A DNA stretch of 34,686 nt from JBFEYJ01 sp041563315. GTDB taxonomy: Bacteria > Pseudomonadota > Gammaproteobacteria > Thiohalomonadales > Thiohalomonadaceae. Location of the stretch: contig JBFFNE010000024.1 of assembly GCA_041563315.1 (NCBI GenBank), positions 1 through 34,686 on the forward strand, given 5' to 3'. The stretch's first letter is position 1; each line of letters starts with the position of its first letter. The position numbers and the translations under genes are program-made. The notes below the pieces were generated by a model. It was given only the letters and a program-made list of their open reading frames with translations, was not told the origin of the DNA and searched no databases. Shown piece by piece: positions 24,422-31,971 of this stretch.

Positions 24422-26070
24422 TCTATCCGTTTTGTCGGCGGCTGGTAAGCCATTGAATTGAAAGGCATCATTTGTTGCTGTGCCAGCTGAAGCTCCTCGA
24501 GCTTGCTCAGTTGCATCAGGCTGCGATGCTCCTCCACCACCGTGCTGTCGTAGCGTTTCGCCTCCAACAGGGCAAACAGGGCATCAGCGCGGCCGATCTT
24601 TTTGTAGTATTGGTAGGCAAGGTAATACCCTTCGGCAATATGGCGACGATCCGCTTTGGTGAGTTGATCCGGTGAGCCCTGTAGGCCGGGGATGGCGATC
24701 ATACTGCCAACTAGAAGGTGGTCCGGGTTGGCGATGGTGGCTGTGTTGGCCTGGTAGATGTGTGGCCACAGCAATGGGTCCTGGTAATGGTGCCTCGCTA
24801 GCCGCCAGAGACTCTCGCCGTGGTTCACTTCATGTGTCTGTTCGTTGAAAAAATGTTCTTGCGTAACCGCGGGCGCTCCGGATTCGACGACATGGGTGGT
24901 CTCCTTGACGGGGCGCTCTGCCACGCTGTTCTCGGCTATCGCATCGAGTGCAACAGTCGTTTCGCTGGGTGCTACACCGTCTGTTTCTGTGTTGTAGCCG
25001 GATGAATCGCTCTCTTCATTGATGACTTCAGCCATGGATTCGGGCGCCGCTACTCTGTTCTCTGCAAGCGTCGCCGGCTCTGACGTGGGGTTGGTCGTGA
25101 CAAGAGGTTCCTTTACTGGTGCTGTAGCGACCGTCGTTGGCGAGCTGTTGTTATCTGTTCCTGATTCACTTAGTAACCCGATACCCATCAATGTAATGAG
25201 CAGGATCGCCGCGGCACCGAGAAGGTAGTGCCTGTTCGCTCGGGGAGCTACATTTTCAGCGCTCGGACTTATCTCCTTCTGTGGGAGGGTCTTTGATTCG
25301 GTATGGGCTGAGTTCTCAGGTTGCCGTGGAATTTCTGTCACTGACTTCTTCCCTGGCTGAGCTATGACAGGTTCGCCCTGTGCCTCGTGTACCTGTTCTT
25401 GTTCATGTTGCTGGCTCTTGATGGGGGCAACAGCGAGTTCGGTTGCCTCATCTTTTTTATTCAGCGCTGGTTTAGGCAGCGATTGTTGAGTTACCTCGTG
25501 CTCTGTTTCTGTTAGTGGCACGGTATCCAGTGGGATAGCCGGGTCTGGCGTGTTAGTCTGCTTCTGTGTTTTTTCCTCCACAGGAAGCGCGCGGGATTGG
25601 CTATCGATGTGCGCTGCTGGCAGAGTAGATGCCTCTGCTTCAATGGCTTGTTCACTCGCAATCGGTATTGATTCGACGGTGTTTTTTCTCGTCGTATATC
25701 GTGGCACGAAGGCGGCGGCGGCTGTCGTACTGGGGTTGCTGTCAGTGGGGGACCGTTCCGGTTCAAGCGGCACCGGGGCACGGTGGACCGGTTGGATCAG
25801 TTCCCGTAATGCCTTGCACGGGGTGAAGATGACTCGTTGCTGTGCGGGGATGGTGATACGTTTTCCGGTTCGAGGATTAATGCCCTGGCGGGCGGCCACC
25901 GGTTTAAGGCGGAAGGTCCCGAAATGACTGACTTTGACTACGCCCTCTTGAATTAGTCCCTCGCGGATCACGGCGAGGATCTCCCGGGCGGCTTGCTTGA
26001 CCAGCGGCGTGGGGAGCGACTGGGTGGTGACGATATCGTCGAGCAGGGCCTGGCCGAAGACTTTACTCAT
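24418..26070 (-). CDS. Transmembrane protein with HU/IHF DNA-binding domain and LysM domain
   Basis: A 550-residue protein with an unusual order of parts. Residues 1-92 form a complete HU/IHF-type domain, with VSHFGTFRLKPVAARQG and the DNA-arm motif NPRTGKRITIPAQQRVIF. Residues 93-278 are a Pro/Glu/Gln/Thr-rich linker. One membrane helix spans about 281-300 (HYLLGAAAILLITLMGIGLL), preceded by RANR, which predicts the N-terminus inside the cell. Residues 301-410 are an acidic, Thr/Ser/Ala-rich linker. A LysM domain follows at about 411-462 (HEVNHGESLWRLARHHYQDPLLWPHIYQ), then a helical tail. The topology puts the DNA-binding part in the cytoplasm and the peptidoglycan-binding part in the periplasm. 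I use the ATG at 26070, which overlaps the upstream stop; the frame extends 9 codons further. It lies opposite to the ftsK-rarA-serS block. No function is established. Confidence 0.85.
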   Translation of the reverse strand: MSKVFGQALLDDIVTTQSLPTPLVKQAAREILAVIREGLIQEGVVKVSHFGTFRLKPVAARQGINPRTGKRITIPAQQRVIFTPCKALRELIQPVHRAPVPLEPERSPTDSNPSTTAAAAFVPRYTTRKNTVESIPIASEQAIEAEASTLPAAHIDSQSRALPVEEKTQKQTNTPDPAIPLDTVPLTETEHEVTQQSLPKPALNKKDEATELAVAPIKSQQHEQEQVHEAQGEPVIAQPGKKSVTEIPRQPENSAHTESKTLPQKEISPSAENVAPRANRHYLLGAAAILLITLMGIGLLSESGTDNNSSPTTVATAPVKEPLVTTNPTSEPATLAENRVAAPESMAEVINEESDSSGYNTETDGVAPSETTVALDAIAENSVAERPVKETTHVVESGAPAVTQEHFFNEQTHEVNHGESLWRLARHHYQDPLLWPHIYQANTATIANPDHLLVGSMIAIPGLQGSPDQLTKADRRHIAEGYYLAYQYYKKIGRADALFALLEAKRYDSTVVEEHRSLMQLSKLEELQLAQQQMMPFNSMAYQPPTKRID

Positions 26071-26353
26071 CGGGGGAAGCCTCACTGACATCATCACGAA
26101 GCTTTTTGGCTGCTTTGAAGTTGAGTTTCAAGTGCGCCGGGATAACACAAACTGATTGCTTTGCTGGAACGTATGAGTGCTTTTCAGCGACCTCCTTGAT
26201 GCTGAAGGTCCCAAAATTGAGCAACACAACGGAGTTTTTCTTGTCCAGCTGACGCTTAATGGCGCCGATGTAGGCATCAAGGAGTGTCCGAGCCTGCCGC
26301 TGGGTAACCCCAAGTCGTACGGCTAACGCTTTGGTTAATTCCGCTGTTGTCAT
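26063..26353 (-). CDS. Small divergent HU-family protein
   Basis: A 96-residue HU-fold protein: MTTAELTKALAVRLGVTQRQARTLLDAYIGAIKRQLDKKNSVVLLNFGTFSIKEVAEK matches the helical dimer core and the GTF turn of HU. The DNA-binding arm is unusual, because the NPxTG tip found in HU and IHF is replaced by SYVPAKQSVCVIPAHLKLNF. The last codons overlap the start of the HU-LysM gene (ATGAGTAA), so both proteins are translated together and may form a mixed dimer. It is well separated in sequence from the ihfB product of this window. Binding to DNA is likely but altered. Confidence 0.85.
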   Translation of the reverse strand: MTTAELTKALAVRLGVTQRQARTLLDAYIGAIKRQLDKKNSVVLLNFGTFSIKEVAEKHSYVPAKQSVCVIPAHLKLNFKAAKKLRDDVSEASPDE

Positions 26354-26533
26354 TGGCTTGTTATGCCGGATCTCATATCTGGCACTTCCCTATGTGTTAA
26401 TCATTACTATTTATACCAGATTTTCCACCACAATGCAGATGACCGTATCACAACAATTGCGCTGTTTCCTATGACAATGACGCCATTAACTCGGGTAGAA
26501 TGGGCGTATGAATATGTTAACGATTCTATTGTG

Positions 26534-26908
26534 ATGGGGCAGACTCTTGCTATTGCGGCTGGTGGCGCGCTGGGGGCACTGCTACGCTTCTGGAGCTCTA
26601 ATTGGACATATGGCCTGCTGGGGCGGGCGTTTCCCTATGGCACGCTGGCGGTGAATGTCGTCGGATCTCTGCTTATGGGTTTTTGCTATGCCTGGCTGGT
26701 GGAACGCTCAAGTCTGGGACCGGAGTGGAGAGCGCTGATTATGGTGGGCTTTCTTGGGGCTTTCACTACCTTCTCCACCTTTTCAATTGAGACGCTCAAC
26801 CTGCTCGAGGGTGGGGCGGTGCTAAAGGCATTGTTGAACACGCTGTTAAGCGTTGTACTCTGTGTGGCGGCTGCCTGGTTGGGCCTGGTCGCTGGGAGGC
26901 AGTTATGA
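26534..26908 (+). CDS. crcB: Fluoride ion channel CrcB/FluC
   Basis: FluC channels export fluoride and protect enzymes such as enolase. The 124-residue protein has four membrane segments and the family signatures GGALGALLRF at the N-terminus, YGTLAVNVVGSLLMGF (with the pore asparagine) and GFLGAFTTFSTFSIE (the phenylalanine box and sodium-site region). The start at 26534 fits family length; the frame is open upstream to 26363 without a family match. No fluoride riboswitch was recognised upstream. The ATG of the next gene overlaps its stop. Confidence 0.95.
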   Translation: MGQTLAIAAGGALGALLRFWSSNWTYGLLGRAFPYGTLAVNVVGSLLMGFCYAWLVERSSLGPEWRALIMVGFLGAFTTFSTFSIETLNLLEGGAVLKALLNTLLSVVLCVAAAWLGLVAGRQL

Positions 26909-27216
26909 AACAGAGCGAAGTGACGGTGGTGCGACTCTACCTTAATGAAGGAGAGGCCCGGTTGGAGAAGCTGTTACAAAGCTTGCATCATCAGGAGAAA
27001 GTGAAAGGGGTGAGCGTATTCAGGGGGATCGCCGGCTTTGGTAATTCCGGCGAAATCCATAGCAGCAAGTTCATCGACCTAGGGATGGAGTTGCCGCTGG
27101 TGGTCGAGTTTTTTGACACCCCTGAAAAGGTGATTTCTATCATGGAGCATATTAACAAGACAATAAAACCGGGACACATGCTCAGTTGGCCCGCCTTTGT
27201 TAATGAAAGCGAATAA
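26905..27216 (+). CDS. DUF190 family protein, linked to CrcB
   Basis: A 103-residue DUF190 (UPF0166) protein, a small alpha-beta fold related to PII-like regulators. Visible signature: VVRLYLNEGEARLEKLLQSL, VKGVSVFRGIAGFGNSGEIHSSKFIDL, ELPLVVEFFDTPEKV. DUF190 genes very often follow crcB, as here with a four-base overlap, so a role in fluoride handling or control of the channel is inferred. No biochemical role is established. Confidence 0.93.
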   Translation: MKQSEVTVVRLYLNEGEARLEKLLQSLHHQEKVKGVSVFRGIAGFGNSGEIHSSKFIDLGMELPLVVEFFDTPEKVISIMEHINKTIKPGHMLSWPAFVNESE

Positions 27217-27249
27217 AGTATCAAATAGGATTATAAGGAAAAGAACACT

Positions 27250-28533
27250 ATGTTAGACCCCCGTCTGTTTCGCGACGACCTTGATAACACCGCAGCTCAA
27301 TTGGCTCGTCGTGGATATGTACTGGATATCGACGCGATTGCTCGACTGGAGAGTGAGCGCAAGGTGCTTCAGGTGCAAACCCAGGAGATGCAGAACGAGC
27401 GCAACAAGCGCTCCAAGGCAATCGGCCAGGCCAAGGCCAAGGGTGAGGATATCCAGCCGCTACTCGATGCCGTGGCCGATCTCGGCGATAAGCTTAAGCA
27501 GGCTGAGGGACATCTTTCAGAACTGCAGGATGAGTTGAACGGGATCCTGATGGGGGTGCCAAATATTCCCGATGCGAGTGTGCCGGACGGCAAGGATGAA
27601 GAGGACAATGTTGAGGTCCGCCGCTGGGGCTCTCCGCGGGAGTTTGACTTTGAAGCCCAGGACCATGTCGACGTCGGACAGCGCCTTGGTGGGCTTGACT
27701 TTGACACGGCGACTAAACTCACCGGTTCCCGTTTTGCGGTCATGACCGGTCAGGTGGCGCGTCTTCACCGTGCGCTGATCCAGTTTATGCTTGATCTGCA
27801 CACCACCGAGCACGGCTACCGGGAAACCTATGTGCCGTATCTGGTCAACGCCGACTCCCTGCGCGGTACCGGGCAGCTGCCGAAATTCGGTGAAGACCTG
27901 TTCACCCTGAGCGGAGAGCAGGACTACTACCTCATCCCCACTGCCGAGGTCCCGGTGACCAACATGGTGCGGGATGAGATCATTGAGGCTGAGCAGTTGC
28001 CGCTGAAGTTCGCTGCCCACACCCCCTGTTTCCGCAGCGAGGCGGGCTCCTATGGTAAGGACACCCGTGGCATGATCCGTCAGCACCAGTTCGAGAAAGT
28101 GGAGCTGGTGCAGATCGTCCATCCGGAGCAATCCTTTGAGGGGCTGGAGGCACTGACATCCCATGCCGAAACGGTGCTACAGCGCTTGGAACTGCCCTAC
28201 CGGGTGATGAATCTGTGCGCCGGGGATATCGGCTTCTCCTCCTGCAAGACCTATGATCTGGAAGTGTGGTTGCCGGGGCAGGGCAAGTATCGGGAGATCT
28301 CCTCCTGCTCCAACTTCCGGGACTTTCAGTCACGGCGGATGCAGGCACGCTGGCGCAATCCGGAAACCCGCAAACCGGAGCTGGTGCACACCATCAATGG
28401 CTCGGGACTCGCCGTCGGGCGTACCCTGGTTGCGATCCTGGAGAATTATCAGCAGGCGGATGGAGCAGTAACGGTACCCCACGCGCTTCATCCCTATATG
28501 GCCGGGATTACCCGCCTGGAGCCTGGCCATTGA
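27250..28533 (+). CDS. serS: Seryl-tRNA synthetase
   Basis: SerS charges tRNA-Ser (and tRNA-Sec where present). The 427-residue class II enzyme has the N-terminal antiparallel coiled coil that holds the tRNA long arm (about residues 27-100), motif 2 in PCFRSEAGSYGKDTRGMIRQHQFEKVELV and motif 3 in NGSGLAVGRTLVAILENYQ. A serS after rarA, with crcB between, is common in gammaproteobacteria. A ribosome-binding AAGGA lies 9 bases ahead of the ATG. Confidence 0.99.
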   Translation: MLDPRLFRDDLDNTAAQLARRGYVLDIDAIARLESERKVLQVQTQEMQNERNKRSKAIGQAKAKGEDIQPLLDAVADLGDKLKQAEGHLSELQDELNGILMGVPNIPDASVPDGKDEEDNVEVRRWGSPREFDFEAQDHVDVGQRLGGLDFDTATKLTGSRFAVMTGQVARLHRALIQFMLDLHTTEHGYRETYVPYLVNADSLRGTGQLPKFGEDLFTLSGEQDYYLIPTAEVPVTNMVRDEIIEAEQLPLKFAAHTPCFRSEAGSYGKDTRGMIRQHQFEKVELVQIVHPEQSFEGLEALTSHAETVLQRLELPYRVMNLCAGDIGFSSCKTYDLEVWLPGQGKYREISSCSNFRDFQSRRMQARWRNPETRKPELVHTINGSGLAVGRTLVAILENYQQADGAVTVPHALHPYMAGITRLEPGH

Positions 28534-28582
28534 CAGAGGATTGTTGCGGTAGGGGCGTTTGCTTTTGGCGGCTAGGGAGAAA

Positions 28583-28605
28583 AAAGGCGGGTTTCCCCCG
28601 CCTTT
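28583..28605. terminator. Bidirectional terminator between serS and the tandem rhodanese gene
   Basis: Bases aaaggcggg (28583-28591) and cccgccttt (28597-28605) pair around a 5-base loop. On the minus strand the stem ends in a T-run, making a good intrinsic terminator 10 bases past the 28615 gene; on the plus strand it ends serS more weakly. Confidence 0.85.
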
Positions 28606-28614
28606 GACTATTCG

Positions 28615-29394
28615 TTAGTAACCAAGGAAGGCCTTGGCCCCACCTTTCATGAAGTAATAATTCTTCGCCCCTTCCTCCTCCAAATAGTACTGTAACCAAC
28701 GTATCTGCTTGCCTACTGCGTCGTAGAATAGCAAGGTCTTATTCTTATTCCTGGCCATATCGATGTATGTTTTCAGTTGCGTATTGTCGAGTGGAACCGA
28801 CCGCTGGCGCATGGGGAAAAGGTTGATCGAGTTCTTCTGGATGGTGTCGCGAATGTCGAGGACGATGGTATCGTCACCGATTCGCTGGCCGAAGGCTTCG
28901 GGTGTAAGCATGTGGGCTTCGAGGGTTTCTTTGCTAAGTAAACGGGATGGTTTGACTGGATTTTTGCCGAGCAAGACGGCCTCGTCCGGATATGCCCTGG
29001 TCCAGGCGAAGACCCCTGCATCATAGGCATACACCATGTCGATATGGCCTTTCATTGCCTTTTGAGCAGCCTTGTAAGACTTCTTGCAAGTATGGCCATT
29101 ACAATAGAACGCCAGGGGCCGCGGGTCACTCTGGCGCCATTGCTGCAGGGTAGTAACGAAGTCATGGTCATCCAGAGCCAGATGGCGAGCGTCTTTGATG
29201 TGCAGCGTGTTGTATTCATAAGTGCTGCGTACATCGATGATCAACATCTCGGTCCGTTGGTTGTATAGTTCATCAAGCTCTATCGTTGATACCTTGGGAT
29301 ACAGTGCCCTTACCGGAAACTCCTCATTCGCGCTCAGCGAGGTACCATGAAGCAGAAGCAACAGGATTGGGATGATGTTTTTTAGGCTGTTCAT
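28615..29394 (-). CDS. Exported tandem rhodanese-domain protein
   Basis: A 259-residue protein with a signal peptide (MNSLKNIIPILLLLLHGTSLSA) and two rhodanese-like domains. The first (about 30-140) keeps IIDVRSTYEYNTLHI and an active-site loop with cysteine, FYCNGHTCKKSYKAA. The second (about 160-259) keeps IVLDIRDTIQKNSI, but its loop reads LLFYDAVGKQIRW and lacks the cysteine, so it is probably not catalytic. Rhodaneses move sulfane sulfur between thiols; in the periplasm this could link to sulfur oxidation or handling of cyanide or thiosulfate. The partner is unknown. A well-placed AAGGTG precedes the ATG. Confidence 0.85.
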   Translation of the reverse strand: MNSLKNIIPILLLLLHGTSLSANEEFPVRALYPKVSTIELDELYNQRTEMLIIDVRSTYEYNTLHIKDARHLALDDHDFVTTLQQWRQSDPRPLAFYCNGHTCKKSYKAAQKAMKGHIDMVYAYDAGVFAWTRAYPDEAVLLGKNPVKPSRLLSKETLEAHMLTPEAFGQRIGDDTIVLDIRDTIQKNSINLFPMRQRSVPLDNTQLKTYIDMARNKNKTLLFYDAVGKQIRWLQYYLEEEGAKNYYFMKGGAKAFLGY

Positions 29395-29833
29395 TATTCA
29401 CCTTTTGTTTCTTGTTTTTATTAAGTCATACTTCTGCAAAACTGCCCTGACACTCTTTCAGTTAGTCACAATCTGTCTATTGCGTACTTGACTGGCGCTG
29501 CCAGTTGTGTCGGACATGGTAACAAGCCTGAACCATGTCAGGTCATTAATTAGATCCGGGAATTTCCAAAAAGTATGCCGTTTGTTGAAAACGTACTGAA
29601 TAGCACATTGAGTCCGTGAACTGTGCTTTTTTCACATTTCATCTTATCACCATTACGTTGATTGAAGGTGTAGATGTCCCGGAACTCTTTGGTTTTATCC
29701 ACATTGGCCCCATATCAGCTGGCAGGTGTCCTGAGGCCAGCATCGGTTGATGCGACTAGGTTGCTGGCGTTGAAACGGGTAAACTATGCAACCCTTGCGC
29801 CTAGAGGGCGTTTTCAGTGAGTAGATGAGACTG
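29395..29833. other. Gap of about 430 bases between the rhodanese gene and cysG
   Basis: No gene is visible. The region is AT-richer than its surroundings and must hold promoters for the leftward rhodanese gene and for cysG. It contains an inverted repeat gacatggt/accatgtc (29513-29520 and 29532-29539, 11-base loop) and a small palindrome ctggcgctgccag at about 29492-29504; both are possible regulator sites. Confidence 0.45.
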
Positions 29834-31240
29834 ATGGATTTTTTACCGATTTTCATAAATCTTCGCGGCCAGCCGTGTCTGGTCGTTGGTGGCGGTGAGG
29901 TGGCAATGCGTAAAGCGGCCCTGCTGCAGGAGGCGGGCGCCAAAGTGCGTGTGGTGAGCCCGGATCTGACCACCAGCCTCAGAGAGCAGGCGGCTGATGG
30001 GGTGATCGACTACCGCCAGGGCAATTTCGAGCCCAGCGACCTCGATGGCATTGCACTGATCATTGCTGCAACCGATGATGCTGAGGTCAACCGCCAGGTG
30101 TCGGAGTTGGCCAAGGCGCGTCAGCTGCCGGTCAATGTAGTGGATAACCCGGAGCTGTGTAGTTTTATCGTGCCCTCTATCATCGACCGATCGCCGGTAC
30201 AAATCGCCGTATCCACCGGTGGTTCTTCCCCGGTACTGGCGCGTCTGCTACGTGCGAGGCTGGAAGCGGCCATTCCTTCAGCCTATGGCCGCCTTGCCAG
30301 TTTGGTGGAGGGCTTCCGCGACAAGGTCAAGGAGCGCTTTACTAACGTCAATGCGCGTCGCAATTTCTGGGAAGAAGTGCTTCAGGGGAAGATAGCAGAG
30401 CTGGTCTTTTCCGGTAAGGACGAAGATGCCCGCGCAGAGCTTGATAAAGCTGTCAGTGAGGGTATCGAGAAGAATGTCGGGGAGGTCTATCTCATTGGCG
30501 GAGGACCGGGTGATCCGGATTTGCTGACTTTCCGTGCCCTGCGCCTGATGCAGCAGGCCGATGTCATCGTCCATGACCGCCTTATTTCCAAAGAGGTGTT
30601 GGATCTGTCGCGCCGTGATGCGGACCGTATCTATGTGGGTAAAGAGCGGGACAACCACTCGGTGCCTCAGGAACAGATCAACCAGTTACTGGTAGACCTG
30701 GCCAAGCAGGGCAAACGGGTCTGCCGTCTCAAGGGGGGCGACCCCTTTGTCTTCGGCCGCGGCGGGGAGGAGATCGAAACCCTGACGGCCAATGGCGTCA
30801 ATTTCCAGGTGGTGCCCGGGATCACTGCCGCGCTCGGCAGTTCAGCCTATGCCGGAATTCCGTTGACCCATCGTGACTATTCACAGTCTGTGGTGTTCGT
30901 CACCGGCCATCTGAAAGATGGTTCGATGAACCTCAACTGGAAGGGCTTGGCACAGCCGAACCAGACCATTGTTTTCTACATGGGATTGAAGGGGTTGCCC
31001 GTGATTTGCGAGAAACTGATGGAGAACGGCTTGCCGGCCGATTTGCCCATTGCTCTGGTGCAGCAGGCGACCACACCACGCCAGCGCGTCTTTACCGGCA
31101 CTCTGGGCACTATGCCGGCGCTGATCGCCAATGAAGAGATCAAGCCACCGACCCTGATTATCGTCGGTAATGTAGTCAAACTGCACGACAAGCTGAGTTG
31201 GTTCCGTTCAGAGATGATGATCGCCAAAGGAGAGCACTAG
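29834..31240 (+). CDS. cysG: Siroheme synthase (uroporphyrin-III C-methyltransferase / precorrin-2 dehydrogenase / ferrochelatase)
   Basis: CysG makes siroheme from uroporphyrinogen III for sulfite and nitrite reductases. The N-terminal half is the NAD-dependent dehydrogenase/ferrochelatase (MDFLPIFINLRGQPCLVVGGGEVAMRKA, then STGGSSPVLARLLRARLEA). The C-terminal half is the SAM-dependent methyltransferase, with VYLIGGGPGDPDLLTFRALR, VCRLKGGDPFVFGRGGEE and VVPGITAALGSSAYAGIPLTHRD. I start at the ATG at 29834 (468 residues), since relatives begin with MDFLP or similar; an ATG three codons earlier is possible. In this setting among rhodanese genes, siroheme may serve a dissimilatory or assimilatory sulfite reductase outside the window. 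Confidence 0.97.
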   Translation: MDFLPIFINLRGQPCLVVGGGEVAMRKAALLQEAGAKVRVVSPDLTTSLREQAADGVIDYRQGNFEPSDLDGIALIIAATDDAEVNRQVSELAKARQLPVNVVDNPELCSFIVPSIIDRSPVQIAVSTGGSSPVLARLLRARLEAAIPSAYGRLASLVEGFRDKVKERFTNVNARRNFWEEVLQGKIAELVFSGKDEDARAELDKAVSEGIEKNVGEVYLIGGGPGDPDLLTFRALRLMQQADVIVHDRLISKEVLDLSRRDADRIYVGKERDNHSVPQEQINQLLVDLAKQGKRVCRLKGGDPFVFGRGGEEIETLTANGVNFQVVPGITAALGSSAYAGIPLTHRDYSQSVVFVTGHLKDGSMNLNWKGLAQPNQTIVFYMGLKGLPVICEKLMENGLPADLPIALVQQATTPRQRVFTGTLGTMPALIANEEIKPPTLIIVGNVVKLHDKLSWFRSEMMIAKGEH

Positions 31241-31355
31241 CTCCGTTTTTTGCGCAAATCTTGCGTAAAGATGCAGAGTCCACATGGATTATTGATGCCT
31301 TTGCGGACATTGCGCCCCCCGCGAGATGAGGGGGCGATAGGTTCTTTTTACAGAC

Positions 31356-31823
31356 TCAATCGACAGGGCGGTGCTGTTCGGGGCGGACTTTGCTGGCGAG
31401 AATTTCGTCGGCATCGTCGATATCGACCTGTTCACCGGCTTTGTTGTAGAGCGGTTGTTCAAAATCGTTCCAGCCGCGGATACCGGTTTTGAGCGAGGCA
31501 ACGTGCATGAAACCCATGCGTTGCATGGTTTGTGCCGCAAGTACGCTGCGGTTGCCCGAGCGACAGATCACGACGATCTCCTTGTCGCGGCCACCCGCCA
31601 ATGTCGGTTCGGTCTCGTCATAGTCCCAGTCACAGGCTGATTCGAGGACGCCGCGTGGCACATGCAGCGAGTTTTCGATATGCAGCGCATCGAACTCGGC
31701 AGGTTCTCGAACGTCTAAAAGGATAAGTCGCTGGTTTTCCTTGAGTTTTTCCTCAAGGTCCCAAGGGAAGATCTCTTCCACATCAGGAAGGGCTTCGGCG
31801 ATGAGATCGGTGAAATGTTTCAT
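31356..31823 (-). CDS. Cytoplasmic rhodanese-domain protein
   Basis: A 155-residue single-domain rhodanese with no signal peptide. The domain shows LILLDVREPAEFDALHIENSLHVPRGVLE and an intact active-site loop VVICRSGNRSVLAAQTMQRMGF with the catalytic cysteine, then VASLKTGIRGWNDF. The start is taken at the ATG at 31823 (MKHFTDLIAEALPDVEEI); a GTG at 31856 would add 11 residues. The product probably carries sulfane sulfur in the cytoplasm. It is convergent with cysG, separated by 115 bases. Confidence 0.9.
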   Translation of the reverse strand: MKHFTDLIAEALPDVEEIFPWDLEEKLKENQRLILLDVREPAEFDALHIENSLHVPRGVLESACDWDYDETEPTLAGGRDKEIVVICRSGNRSVLAAQTMQRMGFMHVASLKTGIRGWNDFEQPLYNKAGEQVDIDDADEILASKVRPEQHRPVD

Positions 31824-31922
31824 GGATGGATGAACCTTCTTGTCGGGGGTGATCACACAGTGAGCAGGAAACGGTGAATTTTACTACTATGGGGCTTGAG
31901 CTCAAAACCTGAGCCGCTGTGT

Positions 31923-31931
31923 TGGTATGAT
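31923..31931 (+). promoter_or_regulatory. Extended -10 promoter element ahead of the S24-domain gene
   Basis: TGG followed by TATGAT gives an extended -10 element 41 bases before the GTG start of the S24-domain gene. The -35 region has no good match, which is acceptable for extended -10 promoters. Confidence 0.4.
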
Positions 31932-31971
31932 ATAGGTTCACTTTCTTTTGATTAAAAGTGGGTAAGGCAAC

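Noticed and set aside
26354..26533. N-terminal extension of crcB from the open frame starting at 26363
   Set aside because: The extra 57 residues have no family support, while the start at 26534 gives the usual FluC length and N-terminus.
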